This document shows, piece after piece, positions 1 through 6,254 of a stretch of 10,169 nucleotides of DNA. Position 1 is the stretch's first letter. Every line of letters begins with the position of its first letter. Under the pieces are notes generated by a model, which saw nothing but the letters and a program-made list of their open reading frames with translations, ran no database searches and had not been told where the DNA came from. The DNA comes from Pseudomonadota bacterium (GTDB lineage: Bacteria > Pseudomonadota > Gammaproteobacteria > Acidiferrobacterales > Acidiferrobacteraceae): NCBI GenBank assembly GCA_021795255.1, contig JAJYPQ010000114.1:1-10169 (forward strand), in the 5' to 3' direction. A program made the translations under genes and the position numbers.

Positions 1-1788
1 CGCACAGCGTTGTTGGATCGGCTGGTGAACTATGCGGGTGAGGTCAGTATCGCGCGCTCGCGCATGGAACAGCAGGTTTTTAGCCTGAGAGAGCATCTGG
101 CCGAGTTAAACAGCAACGTCAAGCGTTTCCGGGAACAGGTGCGCGAGCTTGAGATCCAGGCCGAATCGCAAATCGTCTTTCGTAGCGAGGTCGGGGAAGG
201 CAACGCCGCGCAGGAGTTCGATCCGCTGGAATTCGATAGGTTCTCCCGTCTCCAGCAACTCTCGCGCGGTCTTACCGAAAATCTTCATGACTTAGTTACC
301 CTACACGGGACGCTCGACACGGTGGCAAGCCAAGCTGAGGCCGTGTTGCAGCAACAGGCGCGCGTAAACACGGAACTGCAGGAAGGTCTGATGCGCACCC
401 GGATGGTGGGGTTTGCGACCCAGGGCCATCGCCTACGGCAAATCGTTCGCCAGACTTCGCGGGAGATCAATAAGCGCGCCGATTTGGTATTGTCGGGCGC
501 CGACGTGGAGTTGGATCGACACCTTCTCGAGCGCATGATCGCGCCTTTTGAGCATATGATCCGTAACGCCCTCGACCACGGACTCGAGTCCGCCAGCGAG
601 CGCCAACGCCTAGGAAAGCCCGCGGTAGGAACTATCGCCATCCAGGCTATGCAAGAGAGCGGGGAAATCGTCATTCGATTCTCCGACGATGGCGCTGGCC
701 TCAATATCGAGCTTATTCGCAAGAAGGCCATAGAACGCAAACTCGTGCCTCCCGAGGCCGTCGTCAGCGACGAACAGGTCATGCAATTTATTCTATTGCC
801 TGGTTTCTCTACGGCATCGGAGATCACTCACCTTTCGGGGCGCGGCGTGGGCATGGACGTTGTGCATAGCGAGGTGAAGAAGCTCGGCGGGGCGATAACG
901 GTCGATACCACGGCCGGCCGCGGGACAACTTTTATTATCCGTCTCCCGCTCACCCTGTCGATCACGCAGGCGCTTGTGGTCGGTTGTGGCGACCAGCTGT
1001 TTGCGATCCCATTGGCGACCATTATCAATATCGTCGAGGCCCCCAGCGGAGCCATTCAAGACGCTTTGTTGCAGGAGCGTCCGATATTGCGGTATGGAGG
1101 CAAGGATTACCCCTTCATGGATCTTGGCACCCGCTTTGGATTTGTGCGCGGGCCGAATCCTCCACGCAAGTCGCCGGTTTTGCTGTTGCGTCTTGATGCC
1201 CGTGAGATTGCAGTCGCAGTTGACAGTCTCTCGGGGACGCGCGAGGTGGTGGTGAAGTCTCTCGGCCCGCAGTTAGGCGAGATTCGGGGGCTTTTTGGCG
1301 CGACTATTCTTGGCGACGGACGGGTTCTGCTGATTCTCGATATTCCTGCCCTTTGGACGGAAGGCGACGGTCTGCGTCTCATGACGGCGCCTGTCGAAGC
1401 CCCAGTAGCCGCGCGCCCCTATGTTTTGGTCGTGGACGACTCGTTGACCGTGCGCAAGATCACGAGCCGCCTTTTGCAGAAGCAAGGCTATGACGTGGAG
1501 ACCGCGAAGGATGGGATCGAGGCTTTAGAGCAGCTTCGAGATCGCATACCGGACGTCATGCTGGTCGATATCGAAATGCCACGTATGGATGGTTATGAAC
1601 TCACGTCACGTATTCGCGATGAGCCCAGGCTGAACGCTATTCCCATCATTATGATCACCTCGCGATCGGGTATGAAGCATCGCGAACGGGCCATGAGTCT
1701 TGGGGTAGACGTCTATCTTGGGAAGCCCTATCAAGAGGACGATTTGTGTAAGGAGATTGAAACCCTGTTGCGCCGAGGACGCCCATGA
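1..1788 (+). CDS. chpA: ChpA/PilL-type CheA hybrid histidine kinase with C-terminal receiver domain (5' partial)
   Basis: This is the C-terminal part of a CheA-family kinase that autophosphorylates on a distant His and passes phosphate to response regulators; the ChpA/PilL group controls type IV pili. The frame is open from base 1 and reads conserved CheA sequence (R-T-A-L-L-D-R-L-V-N-Y-A-G-E-V) across a TTG at base 10, so the true start and the His-phosphotransfer domains lie upstream. Counting from base 10: an extended helical dimerisation region (about 1-160), the ATPase N box HMIRNALDHG (182-191), G1 box DDGAG (226-230), G2 box GRGVGMD (277-283), a CheW-like coupling domain (about 316-450), then a receiver domain with acidic pair D476/D477, phospho-acceptor D520 (VDIEMP), T550 and K572. 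All key receiver residues are present. The long dimerisation region and fused receiver favour ChpA over flagellar CheA. The stop overlaps the next start (ATGA). Confidence 0.92.
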   Translation, partial: RTALLDRLVNYAGEVSIARSRMEQQVFSLREHLAELNSNVKRFREQVRELEIQAESQIVFRSEVGEGNAAQEFDPLEFDRFSRLQQLSRGLTENLHDLVTLHGTLDTVASQAEAVLQQQARVNTELQEGLMRTRMVGFATQGHRLRQIVRQTSREINKRADLVLSGADVELDRHLLERMIAPFEHMIRNALDHGLESASERQRLGKPAVGTIAIQAMQESGEIVIRFSDDGAGLNIELIRKKAIERKLVPPEAVVSDEQVMQFILLPGFSTASEITHLSGRGVGMDVVHSEVKKLGGAITVDTTAGRGTTFIIRLPLTLSITQALVVGCGDQLFAIPLATIINIVEAPSGAIQDALLQERPILRYGGKDYPFMDLGTRFGFVRGPNPPRKSPVLLLRLDAREIAVAVDSLSGTREVVVKSLGPQLGEIRGLFGATILGDGRVLLILDIPALWTEGDGLRLMTAPVEAPVAARPYVLVVDDSLTVRKITSRLLQKQGYDVETAKDGIEALEQLRDRIPDVMLVDIEMPRMDGYELTSRIRDEPRLNAIPIIMITSRSGMKHRERAMSLGVDVYLGKPYQEDDLCKEIETLLRRGRP

Positions 1789-2243
1789 GCACTGGCATCC
1801 GTCACTACCTTGAACTCAAGTTTGCGGGCCATACCTTTCTTATGCCCAATACGCCGGATGTGTCGATAGAGCCGCGCGAGAATATGCAACTTGATCAGAA
1901 AGCGCGCGCGGCCGCCATTCGGAGTTTGCAGGGCGTGCTGTGGCTCGCCTACATTCTTGACGCGGATCTCCAGCCTACAGCTAACGGCGCCTGGACCCGC
2001 GCCGTGTTCTTGAACGCGCGTTCGAACCGTCCGGTCGGTCTGCTCGTTGATGACTTGAGGCTACTGCCGGCCGATGCCTTGCGAATTGAGCCCTTTACGC
2101 CGCTCGGACCCGCTCCCGTGAAGGGTCAACACCTTTTTTACGCCGCAGCGATCCAGGCGTCAGCGCTCACCCTGGTGTTCGCGCCGGCAGCGCTTACCGC
2201 CTATTTGCAAGCTCAGGAGGGCGGCGATGGCCTTGGCCAATAA
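1785..2243 (+). CDS. Divergent CheW-like protein, first gene after the hybrid kinase
   Basis: A 152-residue soluble protein with no signal peptide or membrane segment. Its best recognisable segment is VGLLVDDLRLL (residues 84-94), which resembles the GLLVD strand of CheW domains, and the alternating hydrophobic strands before and after it (ALTLVFAP, 127-134) fit a small beta-barrel adaptor. The N-terminal half (LELKFAGHTFLMP, 9-21) resembles the opening strand of a CheW domain, but the usual loop with a G-x-x-VPVVDL pattern is not evident (the equivalent is LAYILDADLQP, 54-64). CheW proteins bridge receptors and CheA. The ATG overlaps the kinase stop as ATGA and the gene runs 17 bases into the next one, so it is almost certainly co-translated with the Chp system. 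In Pseudomonas the gene after chpA is chpB, a methylesterase; this protein is not one. The CheW assignment is an inference from weak motifs plus context. Confidence 0.6.
   Translation: MSTGIRHYLELKFAGHTFLMPNTPDVSIEPRENMQLDQKARAAAIRSLQGVLWLAYILDADLQPTANGAWTRAVFLNARSNRPVGLLVDDLRLLPADALRIEPFTPLGPAPVKGQHLFYAAAIQASALTLVFAPAALTAYLQAQEGGDGLGQ
2215..2220 (+). promoter_or_regulatory. Ribosome binding site of the chpC-like gene
   Basis: A perfect AGGAGG lies inside the 3' end of the preceding gene, six bases before the ATG at 2227. It fixes the start of the second CheW-like gene and shows that the 17-base gene overlap is real rather than the result of choosing too early a start. Confidence 0.8.
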
Positions 2244-2700
2244 TCGGATTCATGGCCTGCTCTTACCGGTCGGGGATCGCTTTTTGCTCGTGCCGAGCGC
2301 GCTTGTCGCGGAGATCAGTGTGTTAACGACATTGACCCGCCTTCCGCTCGGTCCGAACTGGCTGTTGGGCGTGATGAATTGGCGTTCACGACCGGTTCCC
2401 GTGTGCGATCTGGCGAGGTTTTGGGGGCTGCCCGTGACGCCTGGCGAGAAATCCCGCCTGGTCGTGTTCTATCCTTTGCCAGGGCGTCAGCCGACTGAAT
2501 TTTTTGCCCTTATCACAAGCGCTGAGCCGCAGCCGCGGACCATCGATACGCCGGCGGTCTTGCTGACTGACGATGATGCGGTCCACCCCTACCTCGCCGT
2601 ATCTCTTGATCTCGATTCGAAGCGGGTCGGGATTCCCGACATCGAGGCCCTGAAGGGTCTTTTTTATGACGAGTCGGCGGCGGCCTCGGCGGGCCCTTAA
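2227..2700 (+). CDS. chpC: ChpC-like CheW-domain chemotaxis adaptor
   Basis: A 157-residue CheW-domain protein, expected to couple chemoreceptors to the upstream hybrid kinase in the cytoplasm. The diagnostic stretch is WLLGVMNWRSRPVPVCDL (residues 45-62), the CheW 'G-x-x-N-x-R-G-x-x-VPVxDL' core, preceded by FLLVPSALVAEI (19-30), which corresponds to the first CheW strands. The pattern 'W-L-L-G-x-x-N-W-R' is the one I associate with ChpC, the CheW homologue of the Pseudomonas Chp cluster. Length is normal for a single CheW domain. A strong AGGAGG six bases before the ATG supports the start, and the gene overlaps its upstream neighbour. It ends the plus-strand operon and converges on bioA across a 57-base gap. 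CheW identity is firm; the ChpC name rests on motif likeness and gene order. Confidence 0.8.
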   Translation: MALANNRIHGLLLPVGDRFLLVPSALVAEISVLTTLTRLPLGPNWLLGVMNWRSRPVPVCDLARFWGLPVTPGEKSRLVVFYPLPGRQPTEFFALITSAEPQPRTIDTPAVLLTDDDAVHPYLAVSLDLDSKRVGIPDIEALKGLFYDESAAASAGP

Positions 2701-2757
2701 GCTATCCCTTCCTAAGTTCGTGATAAGCCTGTGGCGAGATACCCTTGAGGGCGGCGG
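2701..2757. other. Convergent intergenic gap, no clear terminator
   Basis: This 57-base spacer separates the stop of the chpC-like gene (plus) from the stop of bioA (minus). I find no GC-rich hairpin followed by a T-run on either strand. A short CCCT/AGGG inverted repeat near 2742-2751 has only a two-base loop and no T-tract. Transcription from either side may therefore end by Rho or overlap the opposing gene. Confidence 0.5.
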
Positions 2758-4122
2758 TCAATTCCTGCGGCTTTGGGCCCCGGTGGCCGCGTCGATCCCA
2801 GCGGTCAGGGTCCGCACCACCTGTCTGATTTCATCCGCATCGATCACGTAGGGGGGCATCAAATAGAGGACGTCCCCCAGGGGGCGCAGGATCGCTTCGT
2901 GGGCGAGTCCATACCGGTAGACCTCGAGGCCGCGCCGCTCTGCGGCCGGGTACGCTTGGCGGCGGCTCTTGTCCGCGACCAAGTCCAGGGCCGCTATCAT
3001 GCCGGTTTGCCGGACTTCACTCACATGGGGGTGTTCTTTAAGTGGCGCCAAAGCCTCCCCGATCACGGTACTCAAGAGCCGGTTTCGCGCGATGACGTCG
3101 GTCTTTGCGAAGATATCGAGGGTCGCGAGCGCGGCCGCGCAGGCTAGAGGATTGCCAGTGTAGCTATGGGAATGAAGAAAGGCCTTGCCAGTATGGTATT
3201 CGGCGAAAAACGCCGCATACACGTTTTCGGGGACAAGGCAGGCGGAGAGGGGGAGGTAACCGCCTGTCAGGCCCTTGCCGAGGAGCAGGAAATCCGGCCG
3301 AATCGGCCCCTGTTCGCAGGCAAAAAGCGTTCCTGTGCGCCCAAAGCCGACTGCGATCTCGTCGGCAATGAGGTGGACGTCATATCGGTCGCACAGCTCG
3401 CGTAGGCCTCTCAGGTAACCTGGGTCGTACATGCGCATGCCGCCGGCACACTGGACCAGCGGTTCGACGATGACCGCGCTAATCGTGTCCGCGTGTCTTT
3501 CCAATATCTCCGTCATGCCCATGAGGGCGCGCTGGGCTTGGTCGGCGCAGCTCGCGCCCGGTTCGCGCAGGGAACAATCGGGGGAGGGCGCGATGTGGGC
3601 ATTGAAGAGGAGCGGCGCGTAGGTCTCTTTGTAGAGAGCGACATCGCTTACCGATAGAGCGCCCACCGTCTCGCCATGATAGGAGTGGGCCAGTGTCACA
3701 AACGAGACCTTACGAGCACAGCCCACGTTCTTCCAGTAATGAAGGCTCATTTTTAAGGCGATTTCGACGGCTGACGAGCCGTTATCACCGAAAAAGCAGC
3801 GTGTGAGGCCTGGGGGGGCTAGCGTTACGAGGGATTCGGCGAGCAAAATGGCGGGCTCGTGCGTAAATCCGGCCAGCAACACATGCTCAAGGCTTCCCAA
3901 TTGTTGCCTCAGGGCCTCGCTAATAGCGGGATGGTTGTGGCCAAAGAGGTTAACCCACCATGAGCTGATGGCGTCGAGATAGCGCCGCCCCTCGAAATCT
4001 TCAAGCCAAACCCCGTGAGCCCGGCGAATGGGGATAAGTGGGATCGTCTCGTGGTCATGCATCTGCGTGCAGGGATGCCAGAGGACCTTGAGGTCGCGTT
4101 CGACGAGTGGGGCGTTAGGCAT
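2758..4122 (-). CDS. bioA: Adenosylmethionine-8-amino-7-oxononanoate aminotransferase (BioA)
   Basis: BioA transfers the amino group of S-adenosylmethionine to 8-amino-7-oxononanoate, giving 7,8-diaminononanoate, the antepenultimate step of biotin synthesis; it is a cytoplasmic PLP enzyme of the class III aminotransferase family. At 454 residues it is slightly longer than E. coli BioA (about 430). Visible hallmarks are LWHPCTQM (14-21), the substrate-site SSWW (53-56), the PLP phosphate region DNGSSAVE (113-120), HSYHGET (146-152), IADEIAVGFGRTG (252-264) with D254 contacting the PLP ring, and LLLGKGLTGGYLP (279-291) with K283 as the Schiff-base lysine. The N-terminal LWHP motif close to the start supports the ATG at 4122. 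No Shine-Dalgarno is obvious before it. No other biotin genes lie in the window; its upstream neighbour on the same strand is a shortened binding protein 19 bases away. Confidence 0.95.
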   Translation of the reverse strand: MPNAPLVERDLKVLWHPCTQMHDHETIPLIPIRRAHGVWLEDFEGRRYLDAISSWWVNLFGHNHPAISEALRQQLGSLEHVLLAGFTHEPAILLAESLVTLAPPGLTRCFFGDNGSSAVEIALKMSLHYWKNVGCARKVSFVTLAHSYHGETVGALSVSDVALYKETYAPLLFNAHIAPSPDCSLREPGASCADQAQRALMGMTEILERHADTISAVIVEPLVQCAGGMRMYDPGYLRGLRELCDRYDVHLIADEIAVGFGRTGTLFACEQGPIRPDFLLLGKGLTGGYLPLSACLVPENVYAAFFAEYHTGKAFLHSHSYTGNPLACAAALATLDIFAKTDVIARNRLLSTVIGEALAPLKEHPHVSEVRQTGMIAALDLVADKSRRQAYPAAERRGLEVYRYGLAHEAILRPLGDVLYLMPPYVIDADEIRQVVRTLTAGIDAATGAQSRRN

Positions 4123-4127
4123 ATCTT

Positions 4128-4133
4128 AGTATA
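4128..4133 (-). promoter_or_regulatory. Possible -10 element directly before bioA
   Basis: On the minus strand a TATACT hexamer (5 of 6 to TATAAT) ends five bases before the bioA ATG. A transcript from it would start at about base 4122, the A of the ATG itself, giving a leaderless bioA mRNA, which would fit the absence of a Shine-Dalgarno. No good -35 hexamer is present at 16-18 bases upstream, so this may be chance. Confidence 0.25.
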
Positions 4134-4141
4134 TCAGGGTC

Positions 4142-4495
4142 TCAGTAGCCCCAGTATTGCTTCAAGACCGGTTCTTTGACCAGCACATGGTAGCCAAGGT
4201 GTGTGAGGCGATAGTCGGTAAAATGGGCCGCGTCTAAAATAAAGGCGTACTCATGCGGCTTGCGCATCATTTGCCAATATGCGAGGAAGTTGGGGTTGGC
4301 GACTACTCGGCAAGGGCGTCCCAGCACTTGCCCTATATAACGGGCGAGCGGCGCGAAGGCCCTCTGGGTGACGCGTTCGCTTAAGATAGGTTGAACCGCG
4401 AGCTTCAAGACCTGGGCCTGCGAATAAGTGGCGGTCACTAAAAGCAATGCGATAATCGAAGCGAGGTGGCGAATGCCGCTTTGTGCCCTTTGCAT
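4142..4495 (-). pseudogene. Truncated PhnD-like periplasmic substrate-binding protein
   Basis: A 117-residue product resembling the N-terminal lobe of the PhnD/phosphonate-type substrate-binding family (full-length members are roughly 280-300 residues). Residues 1-27 look like a Sec signal peptide: positive start, hydrophobic core LASIIALLLV, and an A-rich end (SQA). After it come LAVQPILSERVTQRAFAPLARYI (split here at 32-39 and 40-54), the ANPNFLAYWQMM segment (66-77) and FILDAAHFTDYRL (85-97), all typical of the family's first lobe. The frame then stops after LKQYWGY, leaving no second lobe and no hinge, so ligand closure should be impossible. Only 19 bases separate the stop from bioA, so the missing part is not in another frame; a deletion joining the gene to bioA is the simplest explanation. 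The start is good (GGGAG eight bases upstream, plausible promoter). No permease or ATPase genes are nearby. Confidence 0.65.
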
Positions 4496-4543
4496 GAGCG
4501 ATCTCCCAACGTTACTGCATCCTGCGACTTACGTCCTCCCCAC

Positions 4544-4573
4544 AGTATAGACAGCGACTGCCTGAGGTGTGAC
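4544..4573 (-). promoter_or_regulatory. Putative sigma-70-like promoter for the minus-strand pair
   Basis: On the minus strand a -10 hexamer TATACT (plus-strand bases 4544-4549) is preceded, after an 18-base spacer, by GTCACA (4568-4573), a 4 of 6 match to the -35 consensus. It would give a leader of about 40 bases before the ATG at 4495 and would drive the shortened binding protein and bioA. This is a consensus match only. Confidence 0.4.
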
Positions 4574-4578
4574 ATAAT
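4548..4578 (+). promoter_or_regulatory. Putative extended -10 promoter for the thioredoxin-like gene
   Basis: TAGACA (4548-4553, 5 of 6 to TTGACA) and an extended -10 TGACATAAT (4570-4578; TGn followed by CATAAT, 5 of 6) are separated by 19 bases. The start point would fall near 4585, about 33 bases before the ATG at 4618. It physically overlaps the minus-strand promoter, so the two would compete for polymerase. Spacer length is one or two bases over the ideal. Confidence 0.4.
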
Positions 4579-4617
4579 CCCACTCATGAATAGATTGACT
4601 GAGTTTGTGAGGCGTTT

Positions 4618-5181
4618 ATGGTAAGCACGGAAACCCCGATCTGCGACTTCGGGCGGCCCGCGCGCGATTTTCGCCTGCCGTCTACCGATGGTCGGATAAT
4701 GACCTTAGCAGACGTCCGTGGTGAGCATGGCCTTTTGGTGATGTTTATCTGCAACCATTGCCCGTACGTGAAGGCCATACGGGAGCGGCTGGTGCGCGAT
4801 GTGAACGAGCTGCGTGCGTTCGGCATCGGGAGTTGCGCGATCATGTCAAACGATCCTACAGATTATTCCGAGGACTCCTTTGATGAGATGAAGCGCGTGG
4901 CACAGGAATATCATTTCCCTTTCCCCTACCTTTATGACGAGAGCCAGGACGTCGCGGGCCGCTATGGGGCCGTGTGCACGCCCGATTTTTTTGGCTATAA
5001 CGCCGATCTCGAGTTGCAGTATCGCGGGCGCCTCGATGCGAGCCGCAAAGAGCCAGCGGTAGGGGCTAAACGCGATCTTTTCGAGGCCATGAAGCTTGTT
5101 GCTACCACAGGTCTTGGTCCCCGCGATCAAGTTCCGAGTATCGGGTGTTCGATCAAGTGGAAGGAGCGCAGAGGCTCTTGA
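4618..5181 (+). CDS. Thioredoxin-fold (redoxin, AhpC/TSA-like) protein with CxxC
   Basis: A 187-residue cytoplasmic thioredoxin-fold protein; no signal peptide or lipobox is visible. It opens with the AhpC/TSA-type entry ARDFRLPSTDGR (15-26), then FICNHCPYVKA (43-53), where C45 and C48 form a CxxC that could act as a disulfide/dithiol pair, and VCTPDFF (119-125), where P122 follows C120-T121 at the position of the thioredoxin cis-proline. The end carries PSIGCSIKWK (173-182), with a further cysteine (C177), a tail that I associate with a widespread but functionally undefined group of bacterial redoxins. Its role is probably thiol-disulfide exchange or peroxide handling; the substrate is unknown. 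The ATG is supported by GAGG five bases upstream. The phosphatase gene begins two bases after its stop, so they form an operon. The family assignment is good, the exact function is not. Confidence 0.85.
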   Translation: MVSTETPICDFGRPARDFRLPSTDGRIMTLADVRGEHGLLVMFICNHCPYVKAIRERLVRDVNELRAFGIGSCAIMSNDPTDYSEDSFDEMKRVAQEYHFPFPYLYDESQDVAGRYGAVCTPDFFGYNADLELQYRGRLDASRKEPAVGAKRDLFEAMKLVATTGLGPRDQVPSIGCSIKWKERRGS

Positions 5182-5183
5182 CG

Positions 5184-5999
5184 ATGGGCGAGACTCCGCA
5201 TCCGGCGAGCGAGGCTGGTCTTCAGGTCGTGGAAAGGCTCGTGCGCTCGGCGGCCGAGGAGGAATTGTTACCTCGGTTTGGGTCGAGTGGGGTCCGGATT
5301 AAGGATGACGGGAGCGTGGTGACGGCCGCCGATACCGGCATGCAGTCGCGCCTTGAGCGCGGTTTGCGCGACTCTTGGCCCGAATTCTCACTGGTCGGCG
5401 AGGAGATGAGCGAAGGCGAGCAGCGCGCGGCGCTGTCGGCCGTAGGCGGGGCCTGGTGTCTGGACCCTTTGGACGGGACCACGAATTTCGTCAACGGCCT
5501 GCCGTTTTTTGCGGTTTCTCTGGCACTTTTGCGCCATGGTCAGCCGATCATGGGCCTGGTCTACGATCCCTCGCGTCAGGAGTGCTTTACGGCCATTCAC
5601 GGAGGCGGCGCGTGGCTGAACGGCGTGCCCCTACCCAAAGCCCTTGATGCCCCGGCCTTAAGGCGCTGCGTCGCGTTCGTCGATTTGAAGCGCCTCCCAC
5701 CGCGGCTCGCCGGTCGTGTGGCCATCGACCCCCCTTATAGTTCGCAGCGTAGCCTGGGGGCCTGCGCCCTCGATTGGTGTTGGCTGGCGGCCGGACGGGC
5801 CCAGCTTTATCTCCACGGTGGCCAAAAGCTCTGGGACTACGCGGCCGGAAGCCTCATATTACGGGAAGTGAACGGCGTGGCGGCGACCTTGGAAGGGGGG
5901 CCTTTGAGGTACGATAGCCTGGCTGGTTCCTCGGCCGTGGCGGCGAGAACCGCCCATCTCTACGAGGCTTGGCGGGTGTGGATAAACCACAATGCATGA
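5184..5999 (+). CDS. Inositol-monophosphatase-family sugar/nucleotide phosphatase
   Basis: A 271-residue Mg2+-dependent phosphatase of the IMPase/FBPase/CysQ superfamily. Numbered from the ATG at 5184, the metal-site motifs are GEE (72-74), DPLDGTTNFVNG (94-105; D94 and D97 bind metal) and WDYAAG (217-222). The TTNF version of the second motif fits inositol monophosphatase or archaeal-type fructose-1,6-bisphosphatase better than CysQ, which usually has TKEF. The frame is open further upstream to a GTG at 5145, but that codon has no ribosome site and lies inside the thioredoxin-like gene; the ATG at 5184 is two bases after that gene's stop, with GAGG nine bases before it, so I chose the ATG. 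Possible substrates are inositol phosphate, fructose 1,6-bisphosphate or a similar small phosphate ester. The nearby Calvin genes make a sugar-bisphosphatase role conceivable, but a terminator lies between. Confidence 0.88.
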   Translation: MGETPHPASEAGLQVVERLVRSAAEEELLPRFGSSGVRIKDDGSVVTAADTGMQSRLERGLRDSWPEFSLVGEEMSEGEQRAALSAVGGAWCLDPLDGTTNFVNGLPFFAVSLALLRHGQPIMGLVYDPSRQECFTAIHGGGAWLNGVPLPKALDAPALRRCVAFVDLKRLPPRLAGRVAIDPPYSSQRSLGACALDWCWLAAGRAQLYLHGGQKLWDYAAGSLILREVNGVAATLEGGPLRYDSLAGSSAVAARTAHLYEAWRVWINHNA

Positions 6000-6108
6000 C
6001 CGCGTTTCAAAGACGCCTATTGCCGAATGGGGTGCAGGTGAGGGAAAATGGCCGACTCTAAATTGTGGTTGGGTTCGTTGCTGGTGTCGGCAGCGAAGGA
6101 TCCCCTAT

Positions 6109-6149
6109 CCCCTTTGGTGAGAGTGTGGACCACCAAGGGGGTTTTTGTT
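6109..6149 (+). terminator. Rho-independent terminator after the redoxin/phosphatase operon
   Basis: The arms CCCCTTTGGTG (6109-6119) and CACCAAGGGGG (6131-6141) pair over 11 positions with a single G-U wobble around an 11-base loop, and are followed directly by TTTTTGTTG (6142-6150). The T-run is on the plus-strand side only, so it acts on plus-strand transcripts, ending the operon that stops at 5999 and insulating prk from it. Confidence 0.78.
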
Positions 6150-6203
6150 GGGCGCACGGCGGCTTTTTGGGTAGCACGACTTAACGCAAACGATGGGTGG
6201 GGC

Positions 6204-6232
6204 AGACGGTGGCGAAGCGGCCAGGTCCGTCT
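6204..6232 (+). promoter_or_regulatory. Hairpin in the prk leader
   Basis: AGACGG-TGGC (6204-6213) pairs with GCCA (6220-6223) and CCGTCT (6227-6232) around a six-base loop, with a three-base bulge (GGT) on the 3' side, giving ten base pairs. It ends nine bases before the Shine-Dalgarno of prk and has no T-run, so it is not a terminator. It could affect mRNA stability or translation, or the CCGTCT/AGACGG halves could be a protein-binding palindrome. Function is unproven. Confidence 0.35.
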
Positions 6233-6241
6233 AGCCTGATC

Positions 6242-6247
6242 GAGGAG
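6242..6247 (+). promoter_or_regulatory. Ribosome binding site of prk
   Basis: GAGGAG lies seven bases before the ATG at 6255, a near-ideal Shine-Dalgarno that fixes the prk start. Confidence 0.8.
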
Positions 6248-6254
6248 CAGTGAG

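Larger units (their letters stand above)
6000..6254 (+). other. Non-coding spacer between phosphatase gene and prk
   Basis: This 255-base region holds a rho-independent terminator (6109-6149), then the presumed prk promoter and leader. I could not identify a convincing -35/-10 pair or a CbbR-type operator between 6150 and 6240. A 63-codon open frame at 6048-6239 has a passable ribosome site but contains the terminator and is not counted as a gene. Confidence 0.55.

Noticed and set aside
10..12. TTG at base 10 as the start of the CheA-type kinase
   Set aside because: The conserved CheA dimerisation-domain sequence begins before it in the same frame, and the phosphotransfer domains must lie upstream; the gene is simply cut by the window.
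4595..4600. TTGACT as a -35 element for the redoxin gene
   Set aside because: It lies only 17 bases before the ATG at 4618, so the matching -10 would fall inside the coding sequence.
5145..5183. GTG at 5145 as the start of the phosphatase
   Set aside because: No ribosome site precedes it, it lies within the redoxin coding sequence, and the ATG at 5184 has GAGG nine bases upstream and sits two bases after the redoxin stop.
6048..6239. 63-codon open frame with GGTGA six bases before its ATG, between phosphatase gene and prk
   Set aside because: It contains the complete rho-independent terminator at 6109-6149 and the prk leader hairpin, resembles no family I know, and its residues look like random translation of GC-rich spacer.
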